NCBI GenBank assembly: GCA_964569765.1
Contig: CAZMVY010000001.1
Coordinates: 1-64,000 of the forward strand
From: CAZMVY01 sp964569765
Lineage (GTDB): Bacteria > Planctomycetota > Phycisphaerae > UBA1845 > PWPN01
Direction: 5' to 3'
DNA length: 64,000 bases
The notes under the pieces are model-generated. The model saw nothing but the letters and a program-made list of their open reading frames with translations, was not told the origin of the DNA and searched no databases. The position numbers and the translations under genes were made by a program. Position 1 is the first letter of the stretch. Every line of letters starts with the position of its first letter. Below are positions 33,436 through 42,279 of the stretch, one piece after another.

Positions 33436-34122
33436 TCACTCGCGTGGCAGTTCCGCGATCGCCTCGTTCGAGCCGATGATGATGAGAATGTCCTCGGGAA
33501 GAATCATCGTGTCCGCATGCGGAATGATCACCACCTGGGTCTCGGCGACCCCGCGATAGTCGCTGACTTTCACGTCGACATGGCGGCGGATCGCGACGAG
33601 CAACAGGTTGTGCTGCTGGCGCAGGCGAAGCTGCTCGAGCGTCTTGTGGTGAAAGCTCTTCGGCGCGATCAGTTCGATCAGGCCGTGCCCCTCGCCGAGT
33701 TCGATGTAGTTGCTCAGCTCGGGCATCATCAGGCGTTGGGCCCAGCGGACGGCGGTCTCCCTCTCCGGGTAGATGACGGTGTCGGCACCGATGCGGCTGA
33801 GGATCTCGCCGCGCACATGGCTGACGGCGCGGCTGATGACCCGGGGCACGCCGATCGCCTTGAGGTTGGCGGTGGTCAGGGCGGCGGCCTCAAAGTCCTC
33901 GCCGATGCCGACGATGGCGGCGTCCACCTTGTCGATACCCTGCGTGCGGAGCGCCTCCTCGTCCATGCTGTCGAGGCGGATGGCCAGAGTCACCTCGTCG
34001 CGAAGGTCCTCGACGAGCTGCCGGTTGGAATCGATGGCGATCACCTCGCCGCCGGCAGCGGTAAGCTCCCGCGCCAGCGTCGCGCCAAAGCGCCCCAGCC
34101 CGATGACGGCAAATCGCGGCAT
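33436..34122 (-). CDS. ktrA: K+ uptake regulatory subunit KtrA/TrkA-like
   Basis: This 228-residue cytoplasmic RCK protein gates a KtrB/TrkH channel. The Rossmann domain opens FAVIGLGRFGATLAREL, with the NAD/ATP-binding glycines, and the acidic end of strand two is VIAIDSNR. The C-terminal RCK-C domain runs from about residue 140 and includes LRQQHNLLLVAIRR and VIIPHADTMILPEDIL. A single RCK pair is present, as in KtrA and unlike the double TrkA of Escherichia coli. The ATG at 34122 lies directly after the KtrB stop codon (TGACCATG), so the two are translated together; a TTG at 34128 overlapping the stop is an alternative. Confidence 0.92.
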   Translation of the reverse strand: MPRFAVIGLGRFGATLARELTAAGGEVIAIDSNRQLVEDLRDEVTLAIRLDSMDEEALRTQGIDKVDAAIVGIGEDFEAAALTTANLKAIGVPRVISRAVSHVRGEILSRIGADTVIYPERETAVRWAQRLMMPELSNYIELGEGHGLIELIAPKSFHHKTLEQLRLRQQHNLLLVAIRRHVDVKVSDYRGVAETQVVIIPHADTMILPEDILIIIGSNEAIAELPRE

Positions 34123-34124
34123 GG

Positions 34125-36050
34125 TCAACCGATGATTGGCTGCTCCTCAGGATACTCGTACCCGGCGCGCCGCGCCCGGCCCGCAAGGGCCACGAGCAGC
34201 GTCAGAGGGCCGACGCGACCGGCGAACATGCACAGGATAATCAGGATTCGCCCGATTTTTGTCAAATTGGGGGTGATTCCCGTGGAGAGGCCGACAGTGC
34301 CGCTTGCGGAAATCGTCTCGAAGAGAAGCTGCAACAGCGAATGCGACTCGAAATAGCACAACAGCCAGGTCACCAGGAACACCATGCCGAACATCAGCGC
34401 CGTTACCACGAAGGCGCGGCCGACGACCGCCGGCGAGATGGACCGGCGAAAGGCCTCGACGTGGTCGCGTCCGCGGAGGACCGCGGCGACGGAGGCGAGC
34501 AGGACTGCAAACGTCACGGTCTTGATGCCGCCCGCAGTGGACGCCGGCGAGCCGCCGATAAACATCAGCAGACAGAGAAGGTAGTGCGTCGCGGGCGAGA
34601 GGGACTCCTCGTCCGTGCGAACCGTGGTGAAGCCGGCCGTCCGCGGCGTCACCGCCAGGAACAGCGCGGCCCACGCCCGCTCCCCGGCCGACATGGATGA
34701 CATGCAGTCCGGTGCCGTTTTCACCAGCACCTGGCGGTCCATCCGCACCTCGTACCGTTTCGTCCATCGGGCGGGAGTCTCCAAAACCCAGAGAAGAACG
34801 GCGCCGCCGAGGATCAGCCCGGCGCTTGTCACGATCGCCAGCTTCGTGTGGAGCGAATAGTGCGGCAGGCGGCGTCGCGGCGGAGGAGGCAGCCGACACA
34901 CCCGTGCCCAGAGCCGGCTAAGAACCCATCTTGCCCGCGCCATCGCGTGCGAATGCACCTCGCGCAGCACGGGGAAGCCCAGCCCCCCCAGCACGATGAG
35001 CGGCATGATCGCACCGTAGACCTGCCAGCATCGACGATACGGGACGAGGTTATTGTCGTTCAGGGCCAGGCCGGCATTGCAGAACGCGCTGACGGAATGG
35101 AAGACGCTCCAGAACCATCGTCCCCCGGCCGCCGCATCCGCCTCCGTCCACATCGGATAGAGAACCACGGCGCCAACCCCTTCGATCGCCAGTGTGCTGA
35201 TGCAGACGAACTTCACGATCCGACCGACCTCGCCGCCGGCCCTTTCGCTCAGGACATCCTGCACGACCAGCGACTCGCGCAAGCCGATCTGCCGACCGGC
35301 GAGCATCGCGAACACGGTGCCCATCACCATGATCCCCAGCCCCCCCATCTGGATCAGGATCAGGATGATGACCTGGCCGGCAAAGGTAAAGTCGTATCCC
35401 GTCCGGTAGACGGTCAACCCCGTGACGCATGTCGCACTCGTGGCGGTAAACAGGCAGTTGATGACATGCTCGCGCCACTGGTACGGGTGCTCACCCGCCA
35501 GGATGGGCCGGGAAACCGTGGGCAGAGTCAGAAGGAAACCGCCGAGCAGGATTACGCCCGCGAAGCTGATCACCACCAGGGCAGGCGGCCGCAGGCCGGT
35601 CCGGATCGCACCGATCCGGACGCGATACAGGGCCAGACCGTACTGGATCACCACCACGACACCGAGCAGGATGAGATAAACGGTGGCGGCCCGGTGCACC
35701 GGGTGCAGATAAGCATCCGCGTCCAGTATCACCAGGATCGCCCCCGCCAGAATCAGGGTGTAGTCCAGCCAGCGGCGGCGCAGCTCGCCCACTGCCGCGG
35801 AAAACGGCACAAGCAGCATCAAACGGTCAAGCACGAAGATGGCGACGGCGGCAATCTCGATCACCTCGAGCAGGCCGTTTGGCAACAGGGGCGGATCAAA
35901 CCCGTACTGGAGAACCAGCGCAATCGCTGCGGCGATGACGAGAGCGGCAAGCGCCCGCGCAACGACCGTTCGCACCGGGTGCCGTGCACGGGGCGCGGAG
36001 GCCGCGGCGGAACGTCGGAAATCATCGATGCTGGACCTTTTCGGTGCCAT
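34125..36050 (-). CDS. ktrB: TrkH/KtrB family potassium uptake protein
   Basis: This 641-residue membrane protein forms the K+-conducting subunit. The four selectivity-filter loops are visible: SATCVTGLTVY, VSAFCNAGLAL, TPRTAGFTTV and SASGTVGLSTG, each with the conserved Gly. It is longer than a classical KtrB (about 450 aa): an N-terminal extension of about 160 residues holds four or five additional hydrophobic spans, as in some planctomycete and Bacteroidetes TrkH proteins. A cytoplasmic loop with PPPPRRR lies mid-protein. The ATG at 36050 is preferred; a GTG at 36068 is possible. It follows hisI by 42 bases and precedes KtrA immediately. Confidence 0.92.
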   Translation of the reverse strand: MAPKRSSIDDFRRSAAASAPRARHPVRTVVARALAALVIAAAIALVLQYGFDPPLLPNGLLEVIEIAAVAIFVLDRLMLLVPFSAAVGELRRRWLDYTLILAGAILVILDADAYLHPVHRAATVYLILLGVVVVIQYGLALYRVRIGAIRTGLRPPALVVISFAGVILLGGFLLTLPTVSRPILAGEHPYQWREHVINCLFTATSATCVTGLTVYRTGYDFTFAGQVIILILIQMGGLGIMVMGTVFAMLAGRQIGLRESLVVQDVLSERAGGEVGRIVKFVCISTLAIEGVGAVVLYPMWTEADAAAGGRWFWSVFHSVSAFCNAGLALNDNNLVPYRRCWQVYGAIMPLIVLGGLGFPVLREVHSHAMARARWVLSRLWARVCRLPPPPRRRLPHYSLHTKLAIVTSAGLILGGAVLLWVLETPARWTKRYEVRMDRQVLVKTAPDCMSSMSAGERAWAALFLAVTPRTAGFTTVRTDEESLSPATHYLLCLLMFIGGSPASTAGGIKTVTFAVLLASVAAVLRGRDHVEAFRRSISPAVVGRAFVVTALMFGMVFLVTWLLCYFESHSLLQLLFETISASGTVGLSTGITPNLTKIGRILIILCMFAGRVGPLTLLVALAGRARRAGYEYPEEQPIIG

Positions 36051-36092
36051 TCGACCGGCCGGGCACACAAAGGAAGAACCGCCGCGCGCGGA

Positions 36093-36488
36093 TCACTTCG
36101 TACCGTATACCTTGCCGGGGTCGAAGAGCCGCTCTGCGATGACCGTCCACTCGCCGTCGTCCTGAAGCCGGCGGAAGAAGCAGCTCCTGTACCCTTCGTG
36201 ACAGGCCGCGCCGGTCTGCCGAACCTTGATCAGGAGCGTGTCACGGTCGCAGTCAATGTACACGCCGACAACCTCCTGCACGTGACCGGACGATTCGCCC
36301 TTCATCCAGTACTTCTGTCGCGACCGCGACCAGAAGTGGGTCCGCCCGGTGCGGATCGTATCCGCCAGGCTGTCCCTGTTCATGTAGGCCATCATCAGAA
36401 CCTCGTTCGTGTCGGCGTCCTGAATGATGGCGGGGATCAGCCCGGCCGCGTCGTACTTGAGCCCTTCCGTTCCGTGCATGGTGAGCAT
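36093..36488 (-). CDS. hisI: Phosphoribosyl-AMP cyclohydrolase
   Basis: HisI opens the adenine ring of phosphoribosyl-AMP in histidine biosynthesis, using zinc. The 131-residue protein has the family blocks: GLIPAIIQDADTNEVLMMAY, GRTHFWSRSRQKYWMKGESS, DCDRDTLLIKVRQTGAACH and EGYRSCFFRR, which include the metal-binding Asp/Cys residues. It is the stand-alone type without a HisE domain. The ATG at 36488 is used; one at 36479 is possible and would put TAACAT 7 bases upstream as in a leaderless message. No other his gene is nearby; it is followed by the potassium uptake genes. Confidence 0.95.
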   Translation of the reverse strand: MLTMHGTEGLKYDAAGLIPAIIQDADTNEVLMMAYMNRDSLADTIRTGRTHFWSRSRQKYWMKGESSGHVQEVVGVYIDCDRDTLLIKVRQTGAACHEGYRSCFFRRLQDDGEWTVIAERLFDPGKVYGTK

Positions 36489-36643
36489 GTTACCATTGCG
36501 GGGCGGCATTGGCCAGACGGCTACGGGACCGCATCGGCGCGTTCGTCCGCGGTCGGTTGCCTCGCCGAGCCGACGGTTCGCGGCGGCAGGGCGCATGGCA
36601 TCGCCGCCCAGACCCGTCTCGCGCCGGGATACCGTCGGACCGA

Positions 36644-36829
36644 TCAGCCGCGCAAGGTGTGGGTGTGAACCGGTGTGTCGGTGCGTCGGCGATGCGAACA
36701 CCGCGGACAGATCCGATTGCCGGGGCCGCTGGAGAGAAACTGATGATCGCAGACCAGGCAGATGCGGCGGCGGGCAAGCTGGGAATCAAGCGGATCGGGC
36801 TTGGAGTTGTTGGCATTTCGCTTACTCAC
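36644..36829 (-). CDS. 61-residue zinc ribbon protein
   Basis: This small gene starts with GTG at 36829, with AGGAGG and a 7-base spacer. The 61-residue product has one four-Cys zinc ribbon: CLVC at Cys24 and Cys27 and CPRC at Cys41 and Cys44, with FLSSGPGNRI between. Short proteins with C..C..F.S.G.GNRIC..C are widespread in bacteria and probably bind nucleic acid or a protein partner; the function is unknown. The N-terminal 22 residues are polar and the tail is basic with a His/Thr repeat (HTHT). It lies 155 bases upstream of hisI on the same strand. Confidence 0.75.
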   Translation of the reverse strand: MSKRNANNSKPDPLDSQLARRRICLVCDHQFLSSGPGNRICPRCSHRRRTDTPVHTHTLRG

Positions 36830-37109
36830 GAGCCTACCTCCTGCCGTGGGTTTCGCCACGGTCCGGCCCCGAGACCCGGCGGCGACCTCGTCGAACGTCG
36901 TCCGCACTGCACCGAGGCGCCGCATGACGGCCACTGGCGAATTGCGTTATGTCGAACATGCAGATGGCCTGAATGACCACCCTGTCCGGATCAGTATAGC
37001 CGATATCTCCGCCGGGCACAACACCGGCGAGCCGCTACACACGGTCTATGACTATGACGCTCTCCGGCCTCACGCAGTTCTCGACAGTTCTTCCGGATTC
37101 CGCAGCGGC

Positions 37110-38894
37110 TCACCCGAGCCAGGCGATGAGCGGCTCACCCACAATCAGTCGCCACACATAATGGGCTACGAAGACAAGCCCGAGGGCCGTCACCGCCGCC
37201 CCCCCCCCCGTCGGCAGCACGGTCAGCAGCCAGCGGCGCGTGCCCGCCCGACCCATGAGCCGCTCCGCAAAACGACGGCTCGAAAGTGCGAGAAACCCGA
37301 TCATCATCAGCGTCAAGGCCAGCCCGAGTCCGAAGACCACGACCGCGAACAGGCCGGCCGCCGGCCGCCCCCTTGCGATACCTGCGAGCATCATCCAGAT
37401 CGCCGCCGGGCATGGCACAATGCCTCCGCTGATCCCCAACCACAGGATCAACCGCATCGTGAGGCGAGGCGACCCCGAGTCGGCCGCCTCTTCTCTACTG
37501 GGACCGCCATGTATGTGGGGATGGCTGTGCGTCAAGAGCGTCCGGACCCATCGGGACCAGCCGCGTGACCTGTCTGATTCCCTGTCGTGCCCGTGATCAT
37601 GGTCGTGGTCATGTTCGTGGTCATGGTGATGCTCGTGTTCGTGCTGCTCAACGTGGGCGTGATTCCGCCGCAGCCTCCCGCTGAGGGCCCGAAACATGAG
37701 CCAGCCGCCCATGCACGCGATCAGGACGCCGGCCGTCAACCCCAGCCATAACTGGAGCCGCGAGCCGGCTGGCGCGCTGACCTTCAGGAACACAAGCCCC
37801 ACGGCCATCACAAGGGCCGTATGCGTCAGCGTAACGATGAGGGCGAGCATCACTGCATGCCGGTACGTTCCTCGAAGCGAGATCAGATATGCCGCCACGA
37901 TCGTCTTCGCATGACCGGGGGCGAGGGCATGAGCAGCGCCGTATCCGAAACACAACACGGCGATGAGCCCGAGCACCGGCATCGACAACCCCGTAGCAAA
38001 CAGGTCCTCGATGCGCTGGGCCTGCCGGCGGTATGTATCGGCCCGGACGGGATTGTTCCGCGGGTCGATGAACCGCTCCCAGGATGGCGACCGGCTCGTC
38101 TTCTTCGCCGCCCGGCTCACGCTGAAAACCACCCGACCTGTACGGACCTCCGGCATCCTGGCCGGGTCATACAGCTCGTACAGGAACGGGTCCGGCGGCT
38201 CGTCAAGGTATTGGCAGTCGCGTTCGTGGATCGTGACCCCGGCGCCGCGTTCGAGAAGCACTCGTTTCAGCCCGCGTTCCCGCGGATACGTGGCGTCCAG
38301 GTAGTCGAGTACGTACCGGCGCCCCTCCTGGAGTTGTGGGAACTCCGCCGCATAGCGGATGAGAAGCCGGTACGTCGGCATGCCGCCGACGCCGGTGAGC
38401 GTCAGCAGCGTCCGCTGGGGCGGCGAGACCTCGGCTGCCGCCGTCGTCGCCGGGCTGCCCTCGTCAACGGGGCGAAGCGCCAGTGACTGTCCGTCAAAGC
38501 TCACACGCAGATCCGGAATGAATGCCGTCGCCTTCCGGTTCAGCCACGCCCGCTGCTCCTCGGCGGTGTCTTCGCCATCCCGATTGGCATCGATCTCCTG
38601 ACGCCGGATCGTGTCGGCCGGCATCTCGGCAAAATCAAGGTGGAAGTCTACCTCAATACGGTTCGGGCAGATATACAGCACGCTGAAATGAGTGATAGTG
38701 TCGTTGCCGAGCGGATGCGCGAATGCAAACCGATGGACCGGCGCAAGGAGCAGCATTATTGCGGCCCAACCGACCGGACGGCGTCTGTTGGCGATCCTTC
38801 GAAAAGATGCGCCATCGAGAACGCCCGGTGGCGGCTGGCGCAGGCCGTCCGGAACGACGGCACTGCTCATCCTGACTGCGCCTCGAAGATCCAT
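37110..38894 (-). CDS. NicO/RcnA-type nickel-cobalt exporter
   Basis: This membrane protein (about 594 aa) is of the NicO/HoxN-like exporter group to which RcnA belongs. A signal-like segment (VGWAAIMLLLAPVHRFAFA) leads to a periplasmic domain of about 250 residues. The transport domain follows with CFGYGAAHALAPGHAKTIVA, the diagnostic H-x5-GH-K motif, and IVPCPAAIWMML. A cytoplasmic loop is extraordinarily His/Asp-rich (HEHEHHHDHEHDHDHDHGHD) and would bind Ni2+ or Co2+. The start is uncertain (38894, 38870 or 38756). A run of eleven C at 37199-37209 lies in the coding region. The family fits efflux, though urease- or hydrogenase-linked uptake cannot be excluded. Confidence 0.88.
   Translation of the reverse strand: MDLRGAVRMSSAVVPDGLRQPPPGVLDGASFRRIANRRRPVGWAAIMLLLAPVHRFAFAHPLGNDTITHFSVLYICPNRIEVDFHLDFAEMPADTIRRQEIDANRDGEDTAEEQRAWLNRKATAFIPDLRVSFDGQSLALRPVDEGSPATTAAAEVSPPQRTLLTLTGVGGMPTYRLLIRYAAEFPQLQEGRRYVLDYLDATYPRERGLKRVLLERGAGVTIHERDCQYLDEPPDPFLYELYDPARMPEVRTGRVVFSVSRAAKKTSRSPSWERFIDPRNNPVRADTYRRQAQRIEDLFATGLSMPVLGLIAVLCFGYGAAHALAPGHAKTIVAAYLISLRGTYRHAVMLALIVTLTHTALVMAVGLVFLKVSAPAGSRLQLWLGLTAGVLIACMGGWLMFRALSGRLRRNHAHVEQHEHEHHHDHEHDHDHDHGHDRESDRSRGWSRWVRTLLTHSHPHIHGGPSREEAADSGSPRLTMRLILWLGISGGIVPCPAAIWMMLAGIARGRPAAGLFAVVVFGLGLALTLMMIGFLALSSRRFAERLMGRAGTRRWLLTVLPTGGGAAVTALGLVFVAHYVWRLIVGEPLIAWLG
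37199..37209 (-). repeat. Homopolymer tract (11 G on coding strand)
   Basis: Eleven consecutive C on the plus strand encode a Gly-rich turn (TGGGAAVTAL) near the C-terminus of the NicO-type exporter. The frame is intact with eleven. Tracts of this length are prone to slippage and to sequencing error. Confidence 0.85.
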
Positions 38895-39132
38895 AGCGCA
38901 CGTTTCCCGCTCTGCGACCGGGCGACTGCACACCGCAAACGCGGTCCGTCGCGCCGGCCAGCCCCTTTCCGCAGTGCGATCCGACACCGAAGAACGGGCC
39001 GCATGCCGGACACATGATACCCGATCGGCGGCTCACGGGGAGAAAAAGAAGGGATACATACGCCCTGCCGCTGCGGAAAGAGGGTCGGTCCGCCGGGGTC
39101 AGCGACCCAAAGGAGATGGCCCGCACACCCCG

Positions 39133-41469
39133 CTATTTCGTCGCCGGCCTGCTGGTTGCCGCCGTCTGCTTCTGAATCGATTCCAGCCGGGCCACATAGG
39201 GCAGGCGATCGGGATTCGTCTCCTGCCCCGCCACACCGGCCTGATACGCCTTGATGGCGTCGTCCCGGTATTTCTGCGCCTCCGCTCCCTGCGTCAATTG
39301 CGACAGGAGGTAGTATGCAGCGGCCTGATCGACCTGCAGGGTCCAGTCTTTCTTGAGGTCGGGCTCCGCCGTCTCATAGAGCTTCGCGGCCGCCTGCGCC
39401 GCGGCGACGGCCGGGGCCATCTGCTCATCCGCCGCCGCCCGCTCGGCCTGCGGATTCGCCTGGATACCCATCTGCCGGGCCGCAGTCAGCGTGTCAGCCA
39501 GCCGCCGCTTTGCTTCTGCCCGCTGATAGCGAATCCACGCCTGCAGCAGATGCAAATCCGCCTGGATGGCGTCTGCATCTCCAACCCTCCAGTTCTCCTG
39601 CTCGATCTTCTGAAGCCGCGGGTTCGGCTCCCCCTCGGGCGGCTGATCGGCCTTGGCATCGCTCTGACGCTTCACGATGGCCTGGCGGGCCTGCTTGGCC
39701 GCCGCGATACCCCGATCCGTCTCGGCGATCGCAGCCTCTTCGTGGGCGTCCGCCTGTGAGGCCAGATCCCGAATCCTGGTCATGAGATCCCGGAGTTCCC
39801 TGGCCAGGGCATCCCGTTGATCCCGGAGGCCGCGCACGCTCGGCTGCGATCCGGTCGGCTGCGTCGAGGCCCCCGCCCCGCCCGCGATACGGGTCTCAAA
39901 GTCAGCCTTCATCCTGCGGAGCCCGTCGAGCCGGTTCGCGATAAGGGCCGCCAGATCCCGCTCGCCGCGAAGGACCGCTTCGGCCGAACAGATCTCCTGC
40001 TTGTATTGGCGCAGGCTTTTCTGCGACCGCAGAAGCTCACCGGGGTTCGCCGGAGCGATCCGTGCGGTGTGCCAGTTTTCGTGCTCGCTGACCAGCGTCG
40101 CGTTCGGATAACCACCGTACTCGAGGAGATCGGCCTCTCGGGAGGCCTCACGGCTGCGCTTGGACGCCGCCTCATACGCGGCCGTCCGCTCCTTCAGGAC
40201 CTCCGGGTGCGAAGGGTCAAAGCCTCGGTTCTCCAACTCTACCATCTCGCGATCGGCTTGAGCTGCCTCGGCGCGCTTCGCCCTGATCTTCGTCTCAAGG
40301 GCATCGTGTGCGTCCTTCAGCGATTTGAGGTGCGCCTCAAGCATTGCGGCTCGGGCAACCACGTCGTTGCTGTCCTTTTCCAACCGCGCAATCCGCTCGG
40401 CAAGCGACTCCGCCGGACCGGATCGCGGCGTCGGGGTGATTCGCCGAGGATTCTGGCCCGCCTCCGCCGGCGGTGAAGCCGCCTCCGAGGGCTCTTCGGC
40501 CGCGCCCGCCTTGTCCATGCCGCGAAGGGCGCCAAAGAGGTTGTGCAGGAACCTGCCTTGTTTCACCGGGCCTGTAGTCGCGGTCGCTTCGGCGCCGGAG
40601 GCCGGCGCCGAAGCGGCCTGAGCCTCAGCCGGCGCAGACGACGCCCCGGGCGCGGTAGTCGTCTCCGGCACGTTTATCGCCTTGCCGGTGAGCGCCTGCT
40701 CCGCGATGGCCAAGTCGCTCGTGACTCCGATCCACCGGCCGTAGGCCTCCATCAGCCGCGTGGTCAAGCGTTCGATCTCGGCGCGATCAAGTAGTGCGCT
40801 GCGTCGCCGGGCTTCGGCGTAGTGATACGCGAGGATTGCGCGAAGGCGGCTTGCCTCGGGGACGTCGCGGCCGGAGAACGTGGTTTCGCCGGAGGTAACA
40901 CTCATCGTCAGCGCCGCATCGACGACCGCGATGGCCTCCTTGAGGCGGCCTTCGTTGGCCTTCAGCCACTCCTCCGTGCTCCGAACGGCCGAAGCGGCGT
41001 CGTTCGCCAGCGAAACGGAGGGCGCGGGAACGGCACCCCCCGCATACTGGGTCAGAAGGCGATCCGCTTCGCTCATTTGCTGCTGGACGGCAGATGAAGC
41101 CGGTTTGAGCGGACTCTCCTGATCGGCGTAAGAGGTGATCTTGCCCCACTCGGACGTCCACTTTGACAGGATGGCGTCCGTGACCTGAAGAGGGCCGGTC
41201 CTGCCTGAGAGGCGTTCCTGGGCGGCCAGTAGCATTTGCTCGCCCGGGCTGTACGAGGCGAGAATCCGCCGGGCCTTGGCCAGTTCGCGATCCACGTCGC
41301 GGTGTAACTGGTCGCCAGCCTGTTCGGCCGCGGGAACGGAGACAAAGACGAGGATCACGGCCAGCACGGCGGCGGCCGTTGCGACGATAATGGGCCAGTA
41401 GCGTTTCACCCGTGTGTCCAGTGCGGTCAGGGCCTCTGTTGGTACCTCTTGCCCACCGGCGGCAGGCAC
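39133..41469 (-). CDS. Large membrane-anchored coiled-coil protein
   Basis: This is a 778-residue protein with one N-terminal transmembrane span (PIIVATAAAVLAVILVFVSV, about residues 26-45) and a long, mostly helical extracytoplasmic part. Coiled-coil-rich regions are about 50-250 and 355-560. An Ala/Pro/Thr-rich linker (about 270-350) separates them. The C-terminal 130 residues look like TPR-like helices (QVDQAAAYYLLSQL, YRDDAIKAYQAGVAG). I do not recognise the family. The GTG at 41469 has GGGAGG 3 bases upstream. It lies 39 bases after the DUF1080 gene on the same strand. A structural or scaffold role is only a guess. Confidence 0.72.
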   Translation of the reverse strand: MPAAGGQEVPTEALTALDTRVKRYWPIIVATAAAVLAVILVFVSVPAAEQAGDQLHRDVDRELAKARRILASYSPGEQMLLAAQERLSGRTGPLQVTDAILSKWTSEWGKITSYADQESPLKPASSAVQQQMSEADRLLTQYAGGAVPAPSVSLANDAASAVRSTEEWLKANEGRLKEAIAVVDAALTMSVTSGETTFSGRDVPEASRLRAILAYHYAEARRRSALLDRAEIERLTTRLMEAYGRWIGVTSDLAIAEQALTGKAINVPETTTAPGASSAPAEAQAASAPASGAEATATTGPVKQGRFLHNLFGALRGMDKAGAAEEPSEAASPPAEAGQNPRRITPTPRSGPAESLAERIARLEKDSNDVVARAAMLEAHLKSLKDAHDALETKIRAKRAEAAQADREMVELENRGFDPSHPEVLKERTAAYEAASKRSREASREADLLEYGGYPNATLVSEHENWHTARIAPANPGELLRSQKSLRQYKQEICSAEAVLRGERDLAALIANRLDGLRRMKADFETRIAGGAGASTQPTGSQPSVRGLRDQRDALARELRDLMTRIRDLASQADAHEEAAIAETDRGIAAAKQARQAIVKRQSDAKADQPPEGEPNPRLQKIEQENWRVGDADAIQADLHLLQAWIRYQRAEAKRRLADTLTAARQMGIQANPQAERAAADEQMAPAVAAAQAAAKLYETAEPDLKKDWTLQVDQAAAYYLLSQLTQGAEAQKYRDDAIKAYQAGVAGQETNPDRLPYVARLESIQKQTAATSRPATK

Positions 41470-41508
41470 CTTCCTCCCGTTATCGTGTATCAGGAAAACC
41501 GATATTCG

Positions 41509-42228
41509 TCAATGATCCCGCCCGGCGTCCCCTCCGAGCCGCCTCACGCAGACGCCCCGGTATTCTACGCCCGAGCCGTGGTTTTGAAAGCCGATGTAGC
41601 CGCGACGCGGCCGATCCTTCAGCGGGGCGGCGTCCTTTGCCATCGTCGTCGCGAATTCGTCGAGGTTGGCGTGTACAACCTGAACGCCGTTGATGATCAC
41701 CCGCACGATCGGCCCCTCTGCGATAATCTCCATGCTCTGCCACGTCCCGGCGGGCTTCGTCGCGCGAACGGCGGGGGCCATCTCGTGATAGATTGAGCCG
41801 GTCAGTTGCCAAGGCTCAAGCGTTCCCCAGTGGCGGGCATCGTCGTCGATAACCTGGATCTCCATGCCCGTATAGGCGCCGTCACCGGCCAGGGGGCGGC
41901 GGATGTACACGCCGCTGTTGCCTTCCTTCGGAATCTTGTACTCCAGCTTCAGGTCGAAGTCGCCGTAGTCATCCTCCCGAGTGCCGATCCAGCCGCCCTG
42001 CCCGCCCGAGCACCGGAGCACGCCGTCCACTCCGAGACTCCATGCATCCTGTGAACCGGCATGAACCACGAGGTGGCTGCCGGTCCGGCCGGCCCCTTCG
42101 AGCAGGTTTGTGTAGCCGGCACCGCAGGGCCCCTTCCCGGCACCCTTCGGGCCGAGGGCGGTGCATCCCGCAAGACCGGCAAGCAATATCGCCGGTGCGG
42201 CGAACCCGTATCGCCGACTCGTTGTCAT
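41509..42228 (-). CDS. DUF1080 / 3-keto-disaccharide hydrolase lipoprotein
   Basis: This is a 239-residue lipoprotein (ILLAGLAGC, Cys about 22) with one DUF1080 beta-sandwich, the concanavalin-like fold also called 3-keto-disaccharide hydrolase. Family blocks are WSLGVDGVLRCSGG, DFDLKLEYKIPKEGNSGVY, AYTGMEIQVIDDD, GTWQSMEIIAEGP, and RRGYIGFQNHGSGVEYR. The His in QNHG and the acidic patch are typical. Planctomycetes carry dozens of these secreted proteins, and only a few have been shown to cleave oxidised disaccharides. The ATG at 42228 has AAGGGA upstream. It is 51 bases downstream of the GH127 gene, so both probably act on the same exported glycan. Confidence 0.9.
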   Translation of the reverse strand: MTTSRRYGFAAPAILLAGLAGCTALGPKGAGKGPCGAGYTNLLEGAGRTGSHLVVHAGSQDAWSLGVDGVLRCSGGQGGWIGTREDDYGDFDLKLEYKIPKEGNSGVYIRRPLAGDGAYTGMEIQVIDDDARHWGTLEPWQLTGSIYHEMAPAVRATKPAGTWQSMEIIAEGPIVRVIINGVQVVHANLDEFATTMAKDAAPLKDRPRRGYIGFQNHGSGVEYRGVCVRRLGGDAGRDH

Positions 42229-42279
42229 CGTAATCCCTTTCGTACGCACCAGCCGTTCCGACAGACTTCCCACGTCGCC

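Noticed and set aside
38895..39132. Possible cobalamin or NiCo riboswitch upstream of the NicO exporter
   Set aside because: I could not find the conserved B12 box or the paired NiCo core; only scattered GC-rich stems are present.
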